Positions 6,275-15,586 of a stretch of DNA of 64,000 bases are shown one piece after another (positions within the stretch are counted from its first letter, which is position 1; every line of letters starts with the position of its first letter). The DNA is from Verrucomicrobiaceae bacterium (GTDB lineage: Bacteria > Verrucomicrobiota > Verrucomicrobiia > Verrucomicrobiales > Verrucomicrobiaceae): contig JAIXYN010000009.1 in assembly GCA_027490195.1 (NCBI GenBank), forward strand, positions 52,088 to 116,087, given 5' to 3'. The notes under the pieces were generated by a model, which saw nothing but the letters and a program-made list of their open reading frames with translations, was not told the DNA's origin and searched no databases. A program made the position numbers and the translations under genes.

Positions 6275-9200
6275 ATGCGCCTAAAATACGTCCTTCTCAT
6301 TTTGCTTGGCCGTGCGTGTGCCATGATTGCCTGCGGGCATCCGGCAGCTTTGGATGACTACCCCGAACGCTTTCCCGGTAAAACACTTCAAGCCATTGTG
6401 CGTGAGTGGGAACCGCTGCCTGAAAAAGGCTGGGACGAAAACACTTTGCTCAATGGTGTTTTTCAACTGGCAAATCATTGGACGGAACTGCCGTTGGATG
6501 AGTTGATAAAACGCACCGCCTCTTTGATGGAGGAAAACCGCCGAGGGGATTATCGCAAGCGCTTCGCCAACGTTCTGCACGAGATGGAAGAGCTAGCTGC
6601 CAGTGGAGAAGCGGGTCACTCAGAAGAAGCCAAGGACTATCTGGACTGGCGCATGGATCACCTGGATTCTGACAACGGCTTCTTTGATAAGATGCCTTCC
6701 AGAGCATGGGATGAAACCCAGCAGAAGGCCGAGGAACGAACGCGGCAGTGGGAAACGGAGCGCAATAGGGCAATTTCAGAGATCAGTGTAAAGGCAGAGA
6801 CCGCCTCGGTGGCACTGCGCCCGCACTGGCTTGTGCAATGTGGTGCCCTGGAGTTTCATCATCGACGTTATCGGGAGGCGGCTGATTACTTTGAAAGGGT
6901 GTGCACGGCATTTCCTGATCATCCACGCGCCGAAGTTGCCGTGCTGATGCTGGCACGAATGAAGTTTGATGAATGGAAGCAGGAGCGTCAGACCTGGCAG
7001 TACGATGTCCCTAAAGAGAACCGCTTGGAAAGCGAGACGCGGCAGGCGTTTGAACGTTACAGCAAGCTTTATCCCAAGGGACGTTTTGCAGCTGATGCCA
7101 TCGGCTGGGAAGCGGGAATGGCGCGCGAGAATGGAAGTTTAGGTGGTGCGATGGAGGGCTTTTTGCGGCAGTCGCAAACGGCAGGGCATCCGGAAATCCG
7201 CCGCCGTGCTTTTCAGCAGATCGAGTGGATGCTGAGAGATTTCGCGGAACATCCCGAGCAATTTAACGATTATCAGTTTCCGTGGAAAAAGGTCGCTTCG
7301 GAACCCTTTGTGGCTCTGCGCCTGGGCTATTTCATGCTCGACTGCGAAAGCGAGGCCGATCTAGGAGCTATCATGTATCGGAGGTCGGGAGGTGATCATT
7401 GCGTGTTGGAGTCGCTGGTTCCCTCGCTCGCGACAGTGCGTGCGGCGGCCAAGTCGGCGTGGAACAGGCTGGATGCGGCGTTGTCCGCCAGCGATGAGGC
7501 TTATCGTGGAAGCCGGGGCATCATTCGCGATGTTCTGCATGCCTGGTCGGCCATTGTTCGTGGTGAGCCAGGAGTTGTGGCTGGATTGGTGCAGGAACGG
7601 AAGCAAGGCACAGGTGCGGACGACGCGCTTTTGGTGCGGGCGATCGCCCGGTTGAAAATGGGACAGGCCGCTGAAGCCATCCGCAGCCTGGACCTGCTGG
7701 ATGAGTCCTGCCCGCAGTCACCGCTGCTGCGTGGTGGCAATTTGCGGCGCGTGAATGCCTGGCTGGAACTGCACCAGCCTGCTGTAGCGGTGGCGTTGCT
7801 GTGGGACATGCTCAACGGCAAAGGCACGGCTGCCAGGCAGCAGGACATCGAAGATAGCCCGCCGCTGCATTTGCCAGGGGAAGTGGAGCAGCGTTTGTCG
7901 GCATTGCTGACCTTTGCACCGCTTGCCGAGCTTGAAAAAGCCAGCCTCGTCGAGGGTGTTTCGGAAGGACTAAGAACCTCTCTTCGAGGAGCTTTGCGGG
8001 TGCGCCATCTGAGTGAGGAGCGCTTCGCGGAATCTCTGCGTTTCACAGAAGAAGCCGACTTCAAGGAATGGCGGCAGCCGTACCAAAACTGGGATGCCGA
8101 CGCAAACAACCTTTCACACGAGTGGAGAACGAGCGTGACCACGTTGCAGCAACTGCGCGATGCGGTTGAGAAATCCAGCAGTGAGGCCAAGGTGACGGCC
8201 TGGATGGCCCTCGGTGTCGCTTGGGAGCAGCAGCTATGGCATCTGCTGGGTGGTGGGAGCGTTGCAATACCCAACGTGTGGCTTAGCGCTGACCTACCGC
8301 CTGCTTCTTATGAACTCCGGCACCACGCCCGCAGCCTTGGCCTGAGCGATGCCGCTGCAGCGGCCATGCTTGACCAGCGGCAAGAGACGTCGCATGCCAT
8401 TCGTTGCTATGAAGAGGCGCTGAAGCTTGCTCCCAAGGGATCAGCCAGTTCGCTTAAAGCGTTGCTCGCCCTGAATGCCGCCCTTCGCACACGGGCGGAG
8501 TATTCCGCTTACTGCATGGACCGGGCGGTGGAAACCAACGCTGCTGCACAGTCCCGAATGCTGCATGAGCGCATCCTTGCCGAGCATCCCCGCACCGATG
8601 CAGCCGCTCAAGCGGTTTGGTGGACGTTTCGTCCATCGCGCACCTTGGGCGAGTGGCAGCCCGGCGGTTCAGCGCTATTCGGTCGCGAAGTTGAACTTGC
8701 GGCGCTGCTCACCACATCTGAGCGAGCTGATTATTGGACCTATGACTGGCACGCCACCACGGCACTCAAAACGAGCACGGAGAAATTAAAATCCGCCTTC
8801 GCCGGTGAAACCAGCATCACTCAGATGCGCGCGGCCATCGCAGTGCTGAGGCGCGACACGCGGCGGGAGGCACCGGTGGCGAAGGCTGGAGCATTGCTAA
8901 ATCATCTCGATGATCTCGATCTCCTTTTGACGGCTTCTGGTGTGAGCGAAGAAGCCCGCAAGGCTTACTTCGATGCCCGCATGAGCGGCAATCCTCTGGA
9001 TGCCAATGCTGAAATGTTCGCTCCTATGAAGGACTTTGCGACCTTTTGGAATGATGTCATCACACCTTCGACGACCGCAGTGACACCCGCAGAGCAGGAA
9101 CTCTTGGCAGAGCAGCGGGAGCGTGGAGCACGTCAGCGCACCGCCCAGGCCCAGGTTTGCCGCATGCAGGAATTCCTCGTGAAGTTTCCCCAGAGTGTGA

Positions 9201-9703
9201 AGCGGGAGGCCGCGCTGGCCCGTTTGGCTATTAACACCCTCCGTCAATCGCGCTGTCACTGTGGCATGAACAGCATCGACGCGGTCAGAGAAGCCACAAC
9301 TGCCTATGCGGGCTTTGCCATTGAGCGGGGCATTCCCTTTGATCGTGCGGCGGTGACTGCTGCCCTGGATACCTATGACCGCGAATTTCCCCAGGGGCGC
9401 TATCACTGGGATGTCTTGCTCATGCGCGGTATCGCTGCCGCCGAATCCCACGACTGGCCCGTTGCCATGCACCACTTTGTGACTGTTCTTGATAACCCTG
9501 AGCAGCGCAGTCTTCACCTGGATGCCAGCAACAACCTCTGTGCGATTTTCATGGAACTGCTCACGCCAGAGCAGCGTCCCGCCATCATCAAGGCAGTGAA
9601 AGCCACTCCCGGAGCATGGCAGAAGCTCGACACTTTCATCCACAGTCCAAGCTGCGGCTGGCGGCTTCGTGTTCTGCTGGACTGGCTGGAGACTCAGCGA
9701 TGA
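6275..9703 (+). CDS. Large secreted TPR-like protein of unknown function
   Basis: The product is about 1140 residues. It starts with a hydrophobic segment (MRLKYVLLILLGRACAMIA) that looks like a signal peptide, so it is probably exported. The rest is almost wholly alpha-helical in character, with tetratricopeptide-like units such as RYREAADYFERVCTAFPDHPRAEVAVLMLARM and HAIRCYEEALKLAPKGSASSLKALLALNAAL. The pattern resembles envelope TPR scaffolds (YbgF- or BamD-like repeats), but no enzymatic motif was found. ATG 6275 was preferred over GTG 6254 because it begins the signal peptide directly; ribosome-binding evidence is weak for both. It stands alone between nuoG and the U32 gene. Confidence 0.75.
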   Translation: MRLKYVLLILLGRACAMIACGHPAALDDYPERFPGKTLQAIVREWEPLPEKGWDENTLLNGVFQLANHWTELPLDELIKRTASLMEENRRGDYRKRFANVLHEMEELAASGEAGHSEEAKDYLDWRMDHLDSDNGFFDKMPSRAWDETQQKAEERTRQWETERNRAISEISVKAETASVALRPHWLVQCGALEFHHRRYREAADYFERVCTAFPDHPRAEVAVLMLARMKFDEWKQERQTWQYDVPKENRLESETRQAFERYSKLYPKGRFAADAIGWEAGMARENGSLGGAMEGFLRQSQTAGHPEIRRRAFQQIEWMLRDFAEHPEQFNDYQFPWKKVASEPFVALRLGYFMLDCESEADLGAIMYRRSGGDHCVLESLVPSLATVRAAAKSAWNRLDAALSASDEAYRGSRGIIRDVLHAWSAIVRGEPGVVAGLVQERKQGTGADDALLVRAIARLKMGQAAEAIRSLDLLDESCPQSPLLRGGNLRRVNAWLELHQPAVAVALLWDMLNGKGTAARQQDIEDSPPLHLPGEVEQRLSALLTFAPLAELEKASLVEGVSEGLRTSLRGALRVRHLSEERFAESLRFTEEADFKEWRQPYQNWDADANNLSHEWRTSVTTLQQLRDAVEKSSSEAKVTAWMALGVAWEQQLWHLLGGGSVAIPNVWLSADLPPASYELRHHARSLGLSDAAAAAMLDQRQETSHAIRCYEEALKLAPKGSASSLKALLALNAALRTRAEYSAYCMDRAVETNAAAQSRMLHERILAEHPRTDAAAQAVWWTFRPSRTLGEWQPGGSALFGREVELAALLTTSERADYWTYDWHATTALKTSTEKLKSAFAGETSITQMRAAIAVLRRDTRREAPVAKAGALLNHLDDLDLLLTASGVSEEARKAYFDARMSGNPLDANAEMFAPMKDFATFWNDVITPSTTAVTPAEQELLAEQRERGARQRTAQAQVCRMQEFLVKFPQSVKREAALARLAINTLRQSRCHCGMNSIDAVREATTAYAGFAIERGIPFDRAAVTAALDTYDREFPQGRYHWDVLLMRGIAAAESHDWPVAMHHFVTVLDNPEQRSLHLDASNNLCAIFMELLTPEQRPAIIKAVKATPGAWQKLDTFIHSPSCGWRLRVLLDWLETQR

Positions 9704-9784
9704 AGAGACCGCTGGGAGCGGATGCAGCATGCCGGAGACAAAACCAGTGAATCTGCTCAGAATGCGGCTAATAGAGGCCCATAC

Positions 9785-12217
9785 ATGCCCACCCTCCCCA
9801 AACCCGAACTCCTCTCCCCTGCCGGTAACTGGGACTGTGCCCGTGCGGCTGTAGCCAATGGGGCGGATGCGATCTTTTTTGGGATGCCGAGGTTCAATGC
9901 GCGGCTGCGGGCGGACAATTTTGTGGAGGAGGATTTGCCGGAGCTGATGAAGTTTCTGCATGAGCATGGGGTGAAGGGATATGTGGCTTTCAACACCCTG
10001 ATCTTCACGAAGGAGCTGCCGGATGCAGAGAAGCAGCTCCATTTGCTGGAAGACAGCGGGGTGGATGCGGTGATCGTGCAGGATCTGGGGCTGGCGCGGA
10101 TGGTGAAGGCGCTGACGCCGAAGCTGCGGCTGCATGCGAGCACGCAGATGACGATTACCTCCCCAGAGGGGCTGGAGTTTGCGAAGAAGCTGAACATTGA
10201 CCAGGCGGTGCTGGCGCGGGAGCTTTCCATGCGTGAGCTGGAGCGCTTCAAAGCGGCGGCGGTGCCGCTGGAGGTGTTTGTGCATGGGGCGCTGTGCGTG
10301 GCGTATTCGGGGCAGTGTCTGACCAGCGAGTCGTTGGGGCGGCGCAGTGCGAACCGAGGCGAGTGCGCGCAGGCCTGCCGCATGCCGTATGAAATGATCG
10401 TGGATGGCGAGCCGCGCGACCTTGAGGACAAGCGCTACCTGCTCTCGCCGCAGGATCTCGCGGCGGTGGATGAAATTCCGCGCTTGATTGAGCTGGGCAT
10501 TCGCAGTTTTAAAATCGAAGGCCGTCTCAAGACGCCTGAATATGTGGCGGGTGTGACACAGGTGTATCGCAAGGCGATTGACCGTGCTTTGGCGAATCAA
10601 CCGGCGCCGGCGAGTGATGCAGATCGCTATGCGCTCGAAATGACTTTCTCACGCGGCCTGTATCCGGGCTGGATGCATGGCGTGAATCATCAGGAGTTGG
10701 TGGGTGCTTACTACGGCAAAAAACGCGGCCCGTATGTGGGGCAGGTCACGCGCATCATTGATGACGACACGCTGGAACTGGATGAATTGCACATTGCGAT
10801 GAAGCCGGGCGATGGCGTGGTGTTTGAGAATTTATCGGACACCAACTACGAGCAGGGTGGCAGCGTGTATGAGATGCGCGGGAGCGCACTGAGCTTTCGC
10901 CATGGGCATCTGCGGATGCAGGATGTGCAGATCGGCATGCGTGTTTTTAAGACGAGTGACCCTGCGCTCAATCGTGCGCTGAGGCAGTCGTTTGAAGGGG
11001 ACATTCCCATTCGCAAGCAGCGCAAACTGGATCTTCACGTCACGGGCACGGTGGGTGAACCGTTGCGTGTGCAATCGGGTGCCACGGTGGTGACTTCCAA
11101 CATGGCGCTGCAGGCTGCGATGAAGCGGCCTCTCACGCCGGGGGCATTCATTGAGCAGTTCAGCCGACTTGGGGGGACTGAGTTTGAGTTGGGAGAAGTG
11201 CAGTTCGATGTGGTTGGTGAGGTGATGCTGCCGATCAGCGAACTGAACCGCATGAGGCGTGATTTGATTGCGGAATGGAGCGAAGGCGCTGCATTACCAG
11301 CACCTGTCGCAGCGGTCACCGAGACCTTGGAATCGATGATGCCATCGCGCGGGACTTCGGATGACTCGCCGTTCCAGCTTCATGCACTGTGCCGCACCAA
11401 GGCGCATGTGGATGCTGCGCTGGTGCTGGGTGTGCCACGTCTCTATCTAGATTTTGAGGACATCCGGCTCTACGCAGATGCCGTGAAGCAGATCAAGGAA
11501 CGCAGTGACACGGCGCAGGTCTGGCTGGCGACGCCGCGTATCCAGAAATCTGGCGAGGCAGGATTTTTCAAGCTCATTCAGCGGGCGGAGCCGCATGGGG
11601 TGCTAATTCGCAATCTGGGTGCGATGTCGTTTTTCAAGGATGCGGGCATTCCGATGACAGGAGATTTTTCGCTCAATGTGGCCAATCCGCTGACCGCCGA
11701 GATTTTGAAGAAGTCGGGGTTGGAGCGGCTGACGATCAGTTATGACCTGAACATTGAGCAGGTGGTTGATCTGCTTGCTGCTGCGCCGCCCTCATGGTTT
11801 GAGCTGACGCTGCACCAGCACATGCCGATGTTTCACATGGAGCATTGCGTCTTTGCAGCGTTCTTGAGCAAGGGGACCGATTTCACCAACTGCGGGCGCC
11901 CTTGTGACAAGCACCGCGTGCATCTGCGTGATCGTGTGGGCATGCAGCATCCGCTCAAGGCCGATGTCGGCTGCCGCAACACGCTGTTCAACGCGGTGGC
12001 GCAAACTGGGGCGCAATTCTTTGACGAACTGCGGGAGCACGGGCTGCGCTGCTTCCGCGTGGAGCTGCTCGAAGAGAATGCCGACGAGGCGATGATCGTG
12101 CTGCGCACCTACCAGGAGCTGATGAGCGGCCAGCGCGACGGCGAGGAAATCTGGCGCGATTTGAAAGCGCAGAGCCAGCTGGGCGTGACACGTGGGACTT
12201 TGACGGAACTGGCTTGA
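9785..12217 (+). CDS. U32-family peptidase-like protein with duplicated C-terminal domain
   Basis: This is an 810-residue protein. Residues 1 to about 290 are a U32 domain (ELLSPAGNWDCARAAVANGAD, then the signature EVFVHGALCVAYSGQC at about 163-178, followed by GECAQAC). C171, C178, C194 and C198 could bind a metal or Fe-S cluster. A beta-barrel middle part follows. The C-terminal part (about 520-800) looks like a second, degenerate U32 unit, with PMFHMEHCVFAAFLSKG, CGRPC and a further Cys in VGCRNTLFN. E. coli relatives hydroxylate 23S rRNA or tRNA bases, so an RNA-modification role is likelier than proteolysis. ATG 9785 begins the family N-terminus MPTLPKPELLSPAG. Confidence 0.87.
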   Translation: MPTLPKPELLSPAGNWDCARAAVANGADAIFFGMPRFNARLRADNFVEEDLPELMKFLHEHGVKGYVAFNTLIFTKELPDAEKQLHLLEDSGVDAVIVQDLGLARMVKALTPKLRLHASTQMTITSPEGLEFAKKLNIDQAVLARELSMRELERFKAAAVPLEVFVHGALCVAYSGQCLTSESLGRRSANRGECAQACRMPYEMIVDGEPRDLEDKRYLLSPQDLAAVDEIPRLIELGIRSFKIEGRLKTPEYVAGVTQVYRKAIDRALANQPAPASDADRYALEMTFSRGLYPGWMHGVNHQELVGAYYGKKRGPYVGQVTRIIDDDTLELDELHIAMKPGDGVVFENLSDTNYEQGGSVYEMRGSALSFRHGHLRMQDVQIGMRVFKTSDPALNRALRQSFEGDIPIRKQRKLDLHVTGTVGEPLRVQSGATVVTSNMALQAAMKRPLTPGAFIEQFSRLGGTEFELGEVQFDVVGEVMLPISELNRMRRDLIAEWSEGAALPAPVAAVTETLESMMPSRGTSDDSPFQLHALCRTKAHVDAALVLGVPRLYLDFEDIRLYADAVKQIKERSDTAQVWLATPRIQKSGEAGFFKLIQRAEPHGVLIRNLGAMSFFKDAGIPMTGDFSLNVANPLTAEILKKSGLERLTISYDLNIEQVVDLLAAAPPSWFELTLHQHMPMFHMEHCVFAAFLSKGTDFTNCGRPCDKHRVHLRDRVGMQHPLKADVGCRNTLFNAVAQTGAQFFDELREHGLRCFRVELLEENADEAMIVLRTYQELMSGQRDGEEIWRDLKAQSQLGVTRGTLTELA

Positions 12218-12491
12218 GGCGGGGCCGCTAGTGCGGTTGTCATCCATTTTGCCATATCTTGGAACCGCATGGATGGCGAGATGGTGGAGCGAATGAACCC
12301 GTTCCTGCGCCCCTTCAGGGCGTTTCCTGAAGCCACGGTGCGCGGTGGCTTTTGAGACCCAGGGCTTGTTGCTGCGCTCCGGCGCCATGGGCTGAATCCG
12401 TGGGTCTTTCAGACCCTATGCAGTGCGACACTATGAGGAGGGTCCGTGACATTCTGCATGGAGGCTACACTAGCGCCTCCAAACCGCAGAC
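12218..12491. repeat. Intergenic stretch with short palindromes, no gene seen
   Basis: There is no convincing coding sequence here. A perfect hairpin GGGTCT-TTC-AGACCC lies at 12402-12416. Just upstream is a looser GC-rich dyad (CCAGGGCTTGTTGC...GGCGCCATGGGCTG, about 12359-12394). Together they look like an intergenic palindromic repeat unit. The hairpin lacks a T-tract. Confidence 0.45.
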
Positions 12492-12788
12492 TCAGCAGAA
12501 CTTGTCGTGAACTATTTTCTGGATCTCGGGTGAGGCTGGAAGCTGGTTGTGATAAAAGGTGTAGGAATTGATGGCTGTGAGATAGCCGTCGTTTTTCGTG
12601 GCGGAGCCGACCCAGGCACCTGCCGGAAGCCTACCAACGGACCGTTTGACAAAATCCGCGTGGGAGAGTGAGACGTTGGCAGTGAAGTGAGACACCTGGC
12701 CATTCTGGACGATGATCAGAAAGTAGAGACCGTCGCTAATGTTAATTTTTTCCTGAATTACCGTCGGCGCTGAAGATTTCATCGTCAT
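12492..12788 (-). CDS. Small hypothetical protein
   Basis: A 98-residue frame starting MTMKSSAPTVIQEKINIS and ending in Cys (VHDKFC). It has no signal peptide, membrane segment or recognised motif. The composition is ordinary for a folded protein (alternating hydrophobic residues in GLYFLIIVQNGQVSHFTANVSL). The surrounding DNA is somewhat more AT-rich than its neighbours. It is divergent from the VWA gene. ATG 12788 or 12782 could both be used. It is probably a real gene, but no function can be offered. Confidence 0.5.
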   Translation of the reverse strand: MTMKSSAPTVIQEKINISDGLYFLIIVQNGQVSHFTANVSLSHADFVKRSVGRLPAGAWVGSATKNDGYLTAINSYTFYHNQLPASPEIQKIVHDKFC

Positions 12789-12936
12789 GGGGGTATTATG
12801 GAAGGAACGGCCGGTTGCTGAGCAGGGCTAATGTGAATTCTACGGGTGCCGGGGTCAACAAATTGGAACAATGGTTTGATGCCTGCGCAGGAACTTCCTT
12901 GAACGATGGCGGTTTAACCGCCAGAATCCCACGGCC

Positions 12937-14637
12937 ATGTCCAGGCACGCACCCGACGATTTCAGTTTCCTGCCGACCGTCGATTCGACGGACGAAGAGG
13001 TCGTGGAGAGCGAAGAGCTGTATTATGAGCCGACTCCGCCACAACCGGAATGGACTGAGCCGGTGCATGAAGAGGCGGCTGAGCATGCTCCTGCGGAGGA
13101 GCCGGTGTATGAGGAGGTGCTCCACCAAGAACCGGTCTCTGACCCGCCTGAGCAGCCGGTTTTTGTGCAGGCACCGCACCCTGTAGAGATGTCAGCGCGT
13201 GTATCCGAACCGGAAGCTGCGCATCCTTCACCCGAAGGGGAAAGAATCAGCCAGGATTGGCCGAAGGAGCCGGAAATTCCGTCAGCCAGGGTTCTGCCGC
13301 CGCAGCCATCCACGGACCTGCCGAAGCTGGAAGATGCTGCCTTGCCAATACCTCGTGCGGCTCAAGCAATGCGAAAAAGCTTCGTGCCTGAGGAGAAACC
13401 ATCTGTGGAATCAGCCACGAGTGTGTCGTCTGAAAGCGATGCGGAGCCGTCGGGCGAATCTCAGGCGGGCAAAGATTCGAAGCCGTTCATTGCTCCCAAA
13501 CCCCCGCCGGAGGAGCCTTTGGATCCGGATCAGGTTAAAAAGCTGCGCTGGCAAAAACTGGCGGATAAGATCGGCCTTCGTACGCTGGGCATGAGCTTTG
13601 GTGTGCATTTGTTCCTGCTCTTGATCGCCGCTTTCATCGGTGTGAGCCAGGTCATGGATGAGCAGGTGGACTTTTTACCCGGTGGGAGTTCGCCGCAGTC
13701 GCAGGCGGCCGCGGCAGAGCTGACGCACAAGATTCAGACCAAAAAGAATCCCTGGCTGAAGGCGAAGCCGCCGATGCGCAAGATCACGGCGCAGACGTTG
13801 TCCTCCAACATTGTGATGCCGGAGATGCCGGCGATGGACATGATGGATTTCTCGAAGATCAATGATCGCATGGACCTGAACAAGGCACCCAAAATGGCAT
13901 CGGGCCAGCCGGCAGGCATGGGACTGGGAGGTGCGGGTGGCGGTTTCGGGGCTGGCATCGGGACAGGCGGAAAATTTACCTTCATGGGTCAAACCGCTGT
14001 GGGGCGGCGGGTGGTGTTTGTGGTGGATGTCTCCGGCTCCATGTCGCAGCCTTTGAAGGGTGACGGCCCGAGAATGACCCGCTTTGAACTGCTGAAGAAG
14101 GAGCTGATCAAAGCAGTGAGACAGGTCCCCTACGGAACGGCTTACCAAGTGCTCTATTTCTCCGACTTCGCATGGGCCCACAACCAAGTGGATGCTCGAA
14201 AAGGGGAAACCTATGAGACGTATCGCTGGGAGATCAGATCGGAAACCTACAAGGAGGTGAAGATCCCCACCTTCAAATACATTCAGGCCAGTCCGTTTTC
14301 GATCCAAGAAAGCGTGGACCTCATTCAAAAGGCGGATAATCCAGGGCTCACCAACTGGGGATCTGGATTGCTGATGGCCTTGAACGCAAACCCCAAACCG
14401 GATGTGATTTTCTTCCTCACCGACGGTGAACGTCAGGATGAAAACGGATGGATCGATGTCGTGACGGCTGTCAACAAAAGCAAGCTGCCGATGACCGTGA
14501 TCAACACCAGCGTGATGGCTCAGGTGGATGCAGCGCGTGAGATGGACGCACTGGCCAAGCGCAACAACGGCACTTTCAGCGTAGTTGTTGGAGAAGGCCA
14601 GGTGATCAAAGGCCCGGATTTCTTCAAAATGAAATAG
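12937..14637 (+). CDS. Membrane-anchored von Willebrand factor A domain protein
   Basis: A 566-residue protein in three parts. Residues 1 to about 205 are acidic and Pro/Glu-rich, predicted disordered and cytoplasmic. One membrane segment follows (about 217-239, FGVHLFLLLIAAFIGVSQVM). The outside part has a Gly-rich linker (about 327-346) and a VWA domain from about 358. The metal-binding MIDAS residues are present: DVSGSMS (D364, S366, S368), Thr in GLTNWGSGL and Asp in FFLTDGERQD. VWA domains of this sort mediate protein-protein contacts. The layout resembles TonB/energiser-type proteins with a long Pro-rich arm, though here the arm is on the cytoplasmic side. It converges on maf, with 2 bases between the stops. 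Confidence 0.82.
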   Translation: MSRHAPDDFSFLPTVDSTDEEVVESEELYYEPTPPQPEWTEPVHEEAAEHAPAEEPVYEEVLHQEPVSDPPEQPVFVQAPHPVEMSARVSEPEAAHPSPEGERISQDWPKEPEIPSARVLPPQPSTDLPKLEDAALPIPRAAQAMRKSFVPEEKPSVESATSVSSESDAEPSGESQAGKDSKPFIAPKPPPEEPLDPDQVKKLRWQKLADKIGLRTLGMSFGVHLFLLLIAAFIGVSQVMDEQVDFLPGGSSPQSQAAAAELTHKIQTKKNPWLKAKPPMRKITAQTLSSNIVMPEMPAMDMMDFSKINDRMDLNKAPKMASGQPAGMGLGGAGGGFGAGIGTGGKFTFMGQTAVGRRVVFVVDVSGSMSQPLKGDGPRMTRFELLKKELIKAVRQVPYGTAYQVLYFSDFAWAHNQVDARKGETYETYRWEIRSETYKEVKIPTFKYIQASPFSIQESVDLIQKADNPGLTNWGSGLLMALNANPKPDVIFFLTDGERQDENGWIDVVTAVNKSKLPMTVINTSVMAQVDAAREMDALAKRNNGTFSVVVGEGQVIKGPDFFKMK

Positions 14638-14639
14638 GC

Positions 14640-15209
14640 TCAACTCTGCAGCTCACGCAGAGCTGCGGTCACTTCCTCCAGGGGCAGGCCGACGACGTTG
14701 GTGAATGATCCTGTCATGCGATCAAGAAGCATGTCGGTGCATTCCTGAATGCCGTAGGCACCTGCCTTGTCGAGCGGATTTACCCTGGCGTGATAAGCGC
14801 GGATGAGGTCATCTGTCAGCGGCTTGAAGGTGACATGTGTGATGACGTGGAGTTCCCGGGCCACGATGCCATCGCGGGCAAACGCCACTCCGGTGCAGAC
14901 CTCGTGGGTGCGGTCGGAGAGGCGGCGGACCATGCGGAGCGCCTCGTTCATGTCGGCTGGTTTGGCCAGCGGATCGCCATCGACATAAACCAGGGTGTCG
15001 GCACCGATGACGATTGCTCCGGGTCGGGTGAGGCTGACTGACAACGCTTTGCGCCGGGCGTTTTCCAAGGTGAGCTGTTCGGGCGTCAGAGAGGCATCAT
15101 GGGCCTCTTCGACTTGTGACAAGACGATTTCAAACTCGAATCCCGCCTGCCGCAGCAGATCCAGCCGGCGCGGTGAGGCGGAGGCCAGCACGAGCGAAGG
15201 CCCACTCAC
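14640..15209 (-). CDS. maf: Maf family nucleotide pyrophosphatase
   Basis: Maf/YhdE-type enzymes hydrolyse dTTP, UTP or modified nucleotides to monophosphates and are linked to control of septum formation. The 189-residue protein starts LVLASASPRRLDLLRQAGFEF, the family signature with the phosphate-binding Ser-Pro-Arg-Arg. It also contains VIGADTLVYVDG and GAYGIQ, with the catalytic Asp in IGADT. It overlaps the upstream lipoprotein gene by 4 bases, so the two form one minus-strand operon. Confidence 0.93.
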   Translation of the reverse strand: MSGPSLVLASASPRRLDLLRQAGFEFEIVLSQVEEAHDASLTPEQLTLENARRKALSVSLTRPGAIVIGADTLVYVDGDPLAKPADMNEALRMVRRLSDRTHEVCTGVAFARDGIVARELHVITHVTFKPLTDDLIRAYHARVNPLDKAGAYGIQECTDMLLDRMTGSFTNVVGLPLEEVTAALRELQS

Positions 15210-15451
15210 GCCCTTTTCTCCGAAATGGCCGCGACGTCATCAGCGCGGATCACGGCGTCCCGCTTGTCCGGGGTGCGGTAGCGATAGTAGCCGGTTTTTT
15301 CTTGATACTGTGGTGCGCCCTGGCAGGGCACCTCACGCCCGTCCTTGAGCTTGATTTTGTGCGGAACCGAAGAGGCAAACATGTCCGGCATGGAGCAGGA
15401 AACGAGGGAAATGGCTGGGAGAAGAAGCAGGAAACGGCGCATGGCATTCAT
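15206..15451 (-). CDS. Small lipoprotein of the YgdI/YgdR (DUF903) type
   Basis: An 81-residue protein with a lipoprotein signal peptide (MRRFLLLLPAISLVSC; lipobox Cys at about 19). The mature part, HKIKLKDGREVPC...EKTGYYRYRTPDKRDAVIRADDVAAI, is the small beta-barrel pattern of YgdI/YgdR lipoproteins, whose function is unknown. ATG 15451 begins the signal peptide; 15442 is an alternative. The reading frame stays open much further upstream, but that part is antisense to mtnP. The 4-base overlap with maf indicates co-translation. Confidence 0.82.
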   Translation of the reverse strand: MNAMRRFLLLLPAISLVSCSMPDMFASSVPHKIKLKDGREVPCQGAPQYQEKTGYYRYRTPDKRDAVIRADDVAAISEKRA

Positions 15452-15552
15452 GGCGGTGAATGGGGAAATAACGATAGTGTTAAGACGCGACTTTCGGTAT
15501 TTTTGTTCATCCTTCAGGCGAGAGACATTTTCAAGCGTCACAATGTTGTCAG

Positions 15553-15580
15553 TTGAAGCAGAGTTTGTGCCTTCTAACCT
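15553..15580 (+). promoter_or_regulatory. Candidate promoter of mtnP
   Basis: TTGAAG (15553-15558) and TAACCT (15575-15580) have a 16-bp spacer, with the mtnP ATG only 6 bases further on. If used, the transcript would start at or very near the ATG and be nearly leaderless. This is a by-eye match only. Confidence 0.3.
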
Positions 15581-15586
15581 GACTGC

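Noticed and set aside
8897..10600. 567-codon open frame on the minus strand
   Set aside because: It crosses the antisense of two real genes (TPR-like and U32) and has His/Arg/Gln-rich shadow composition.
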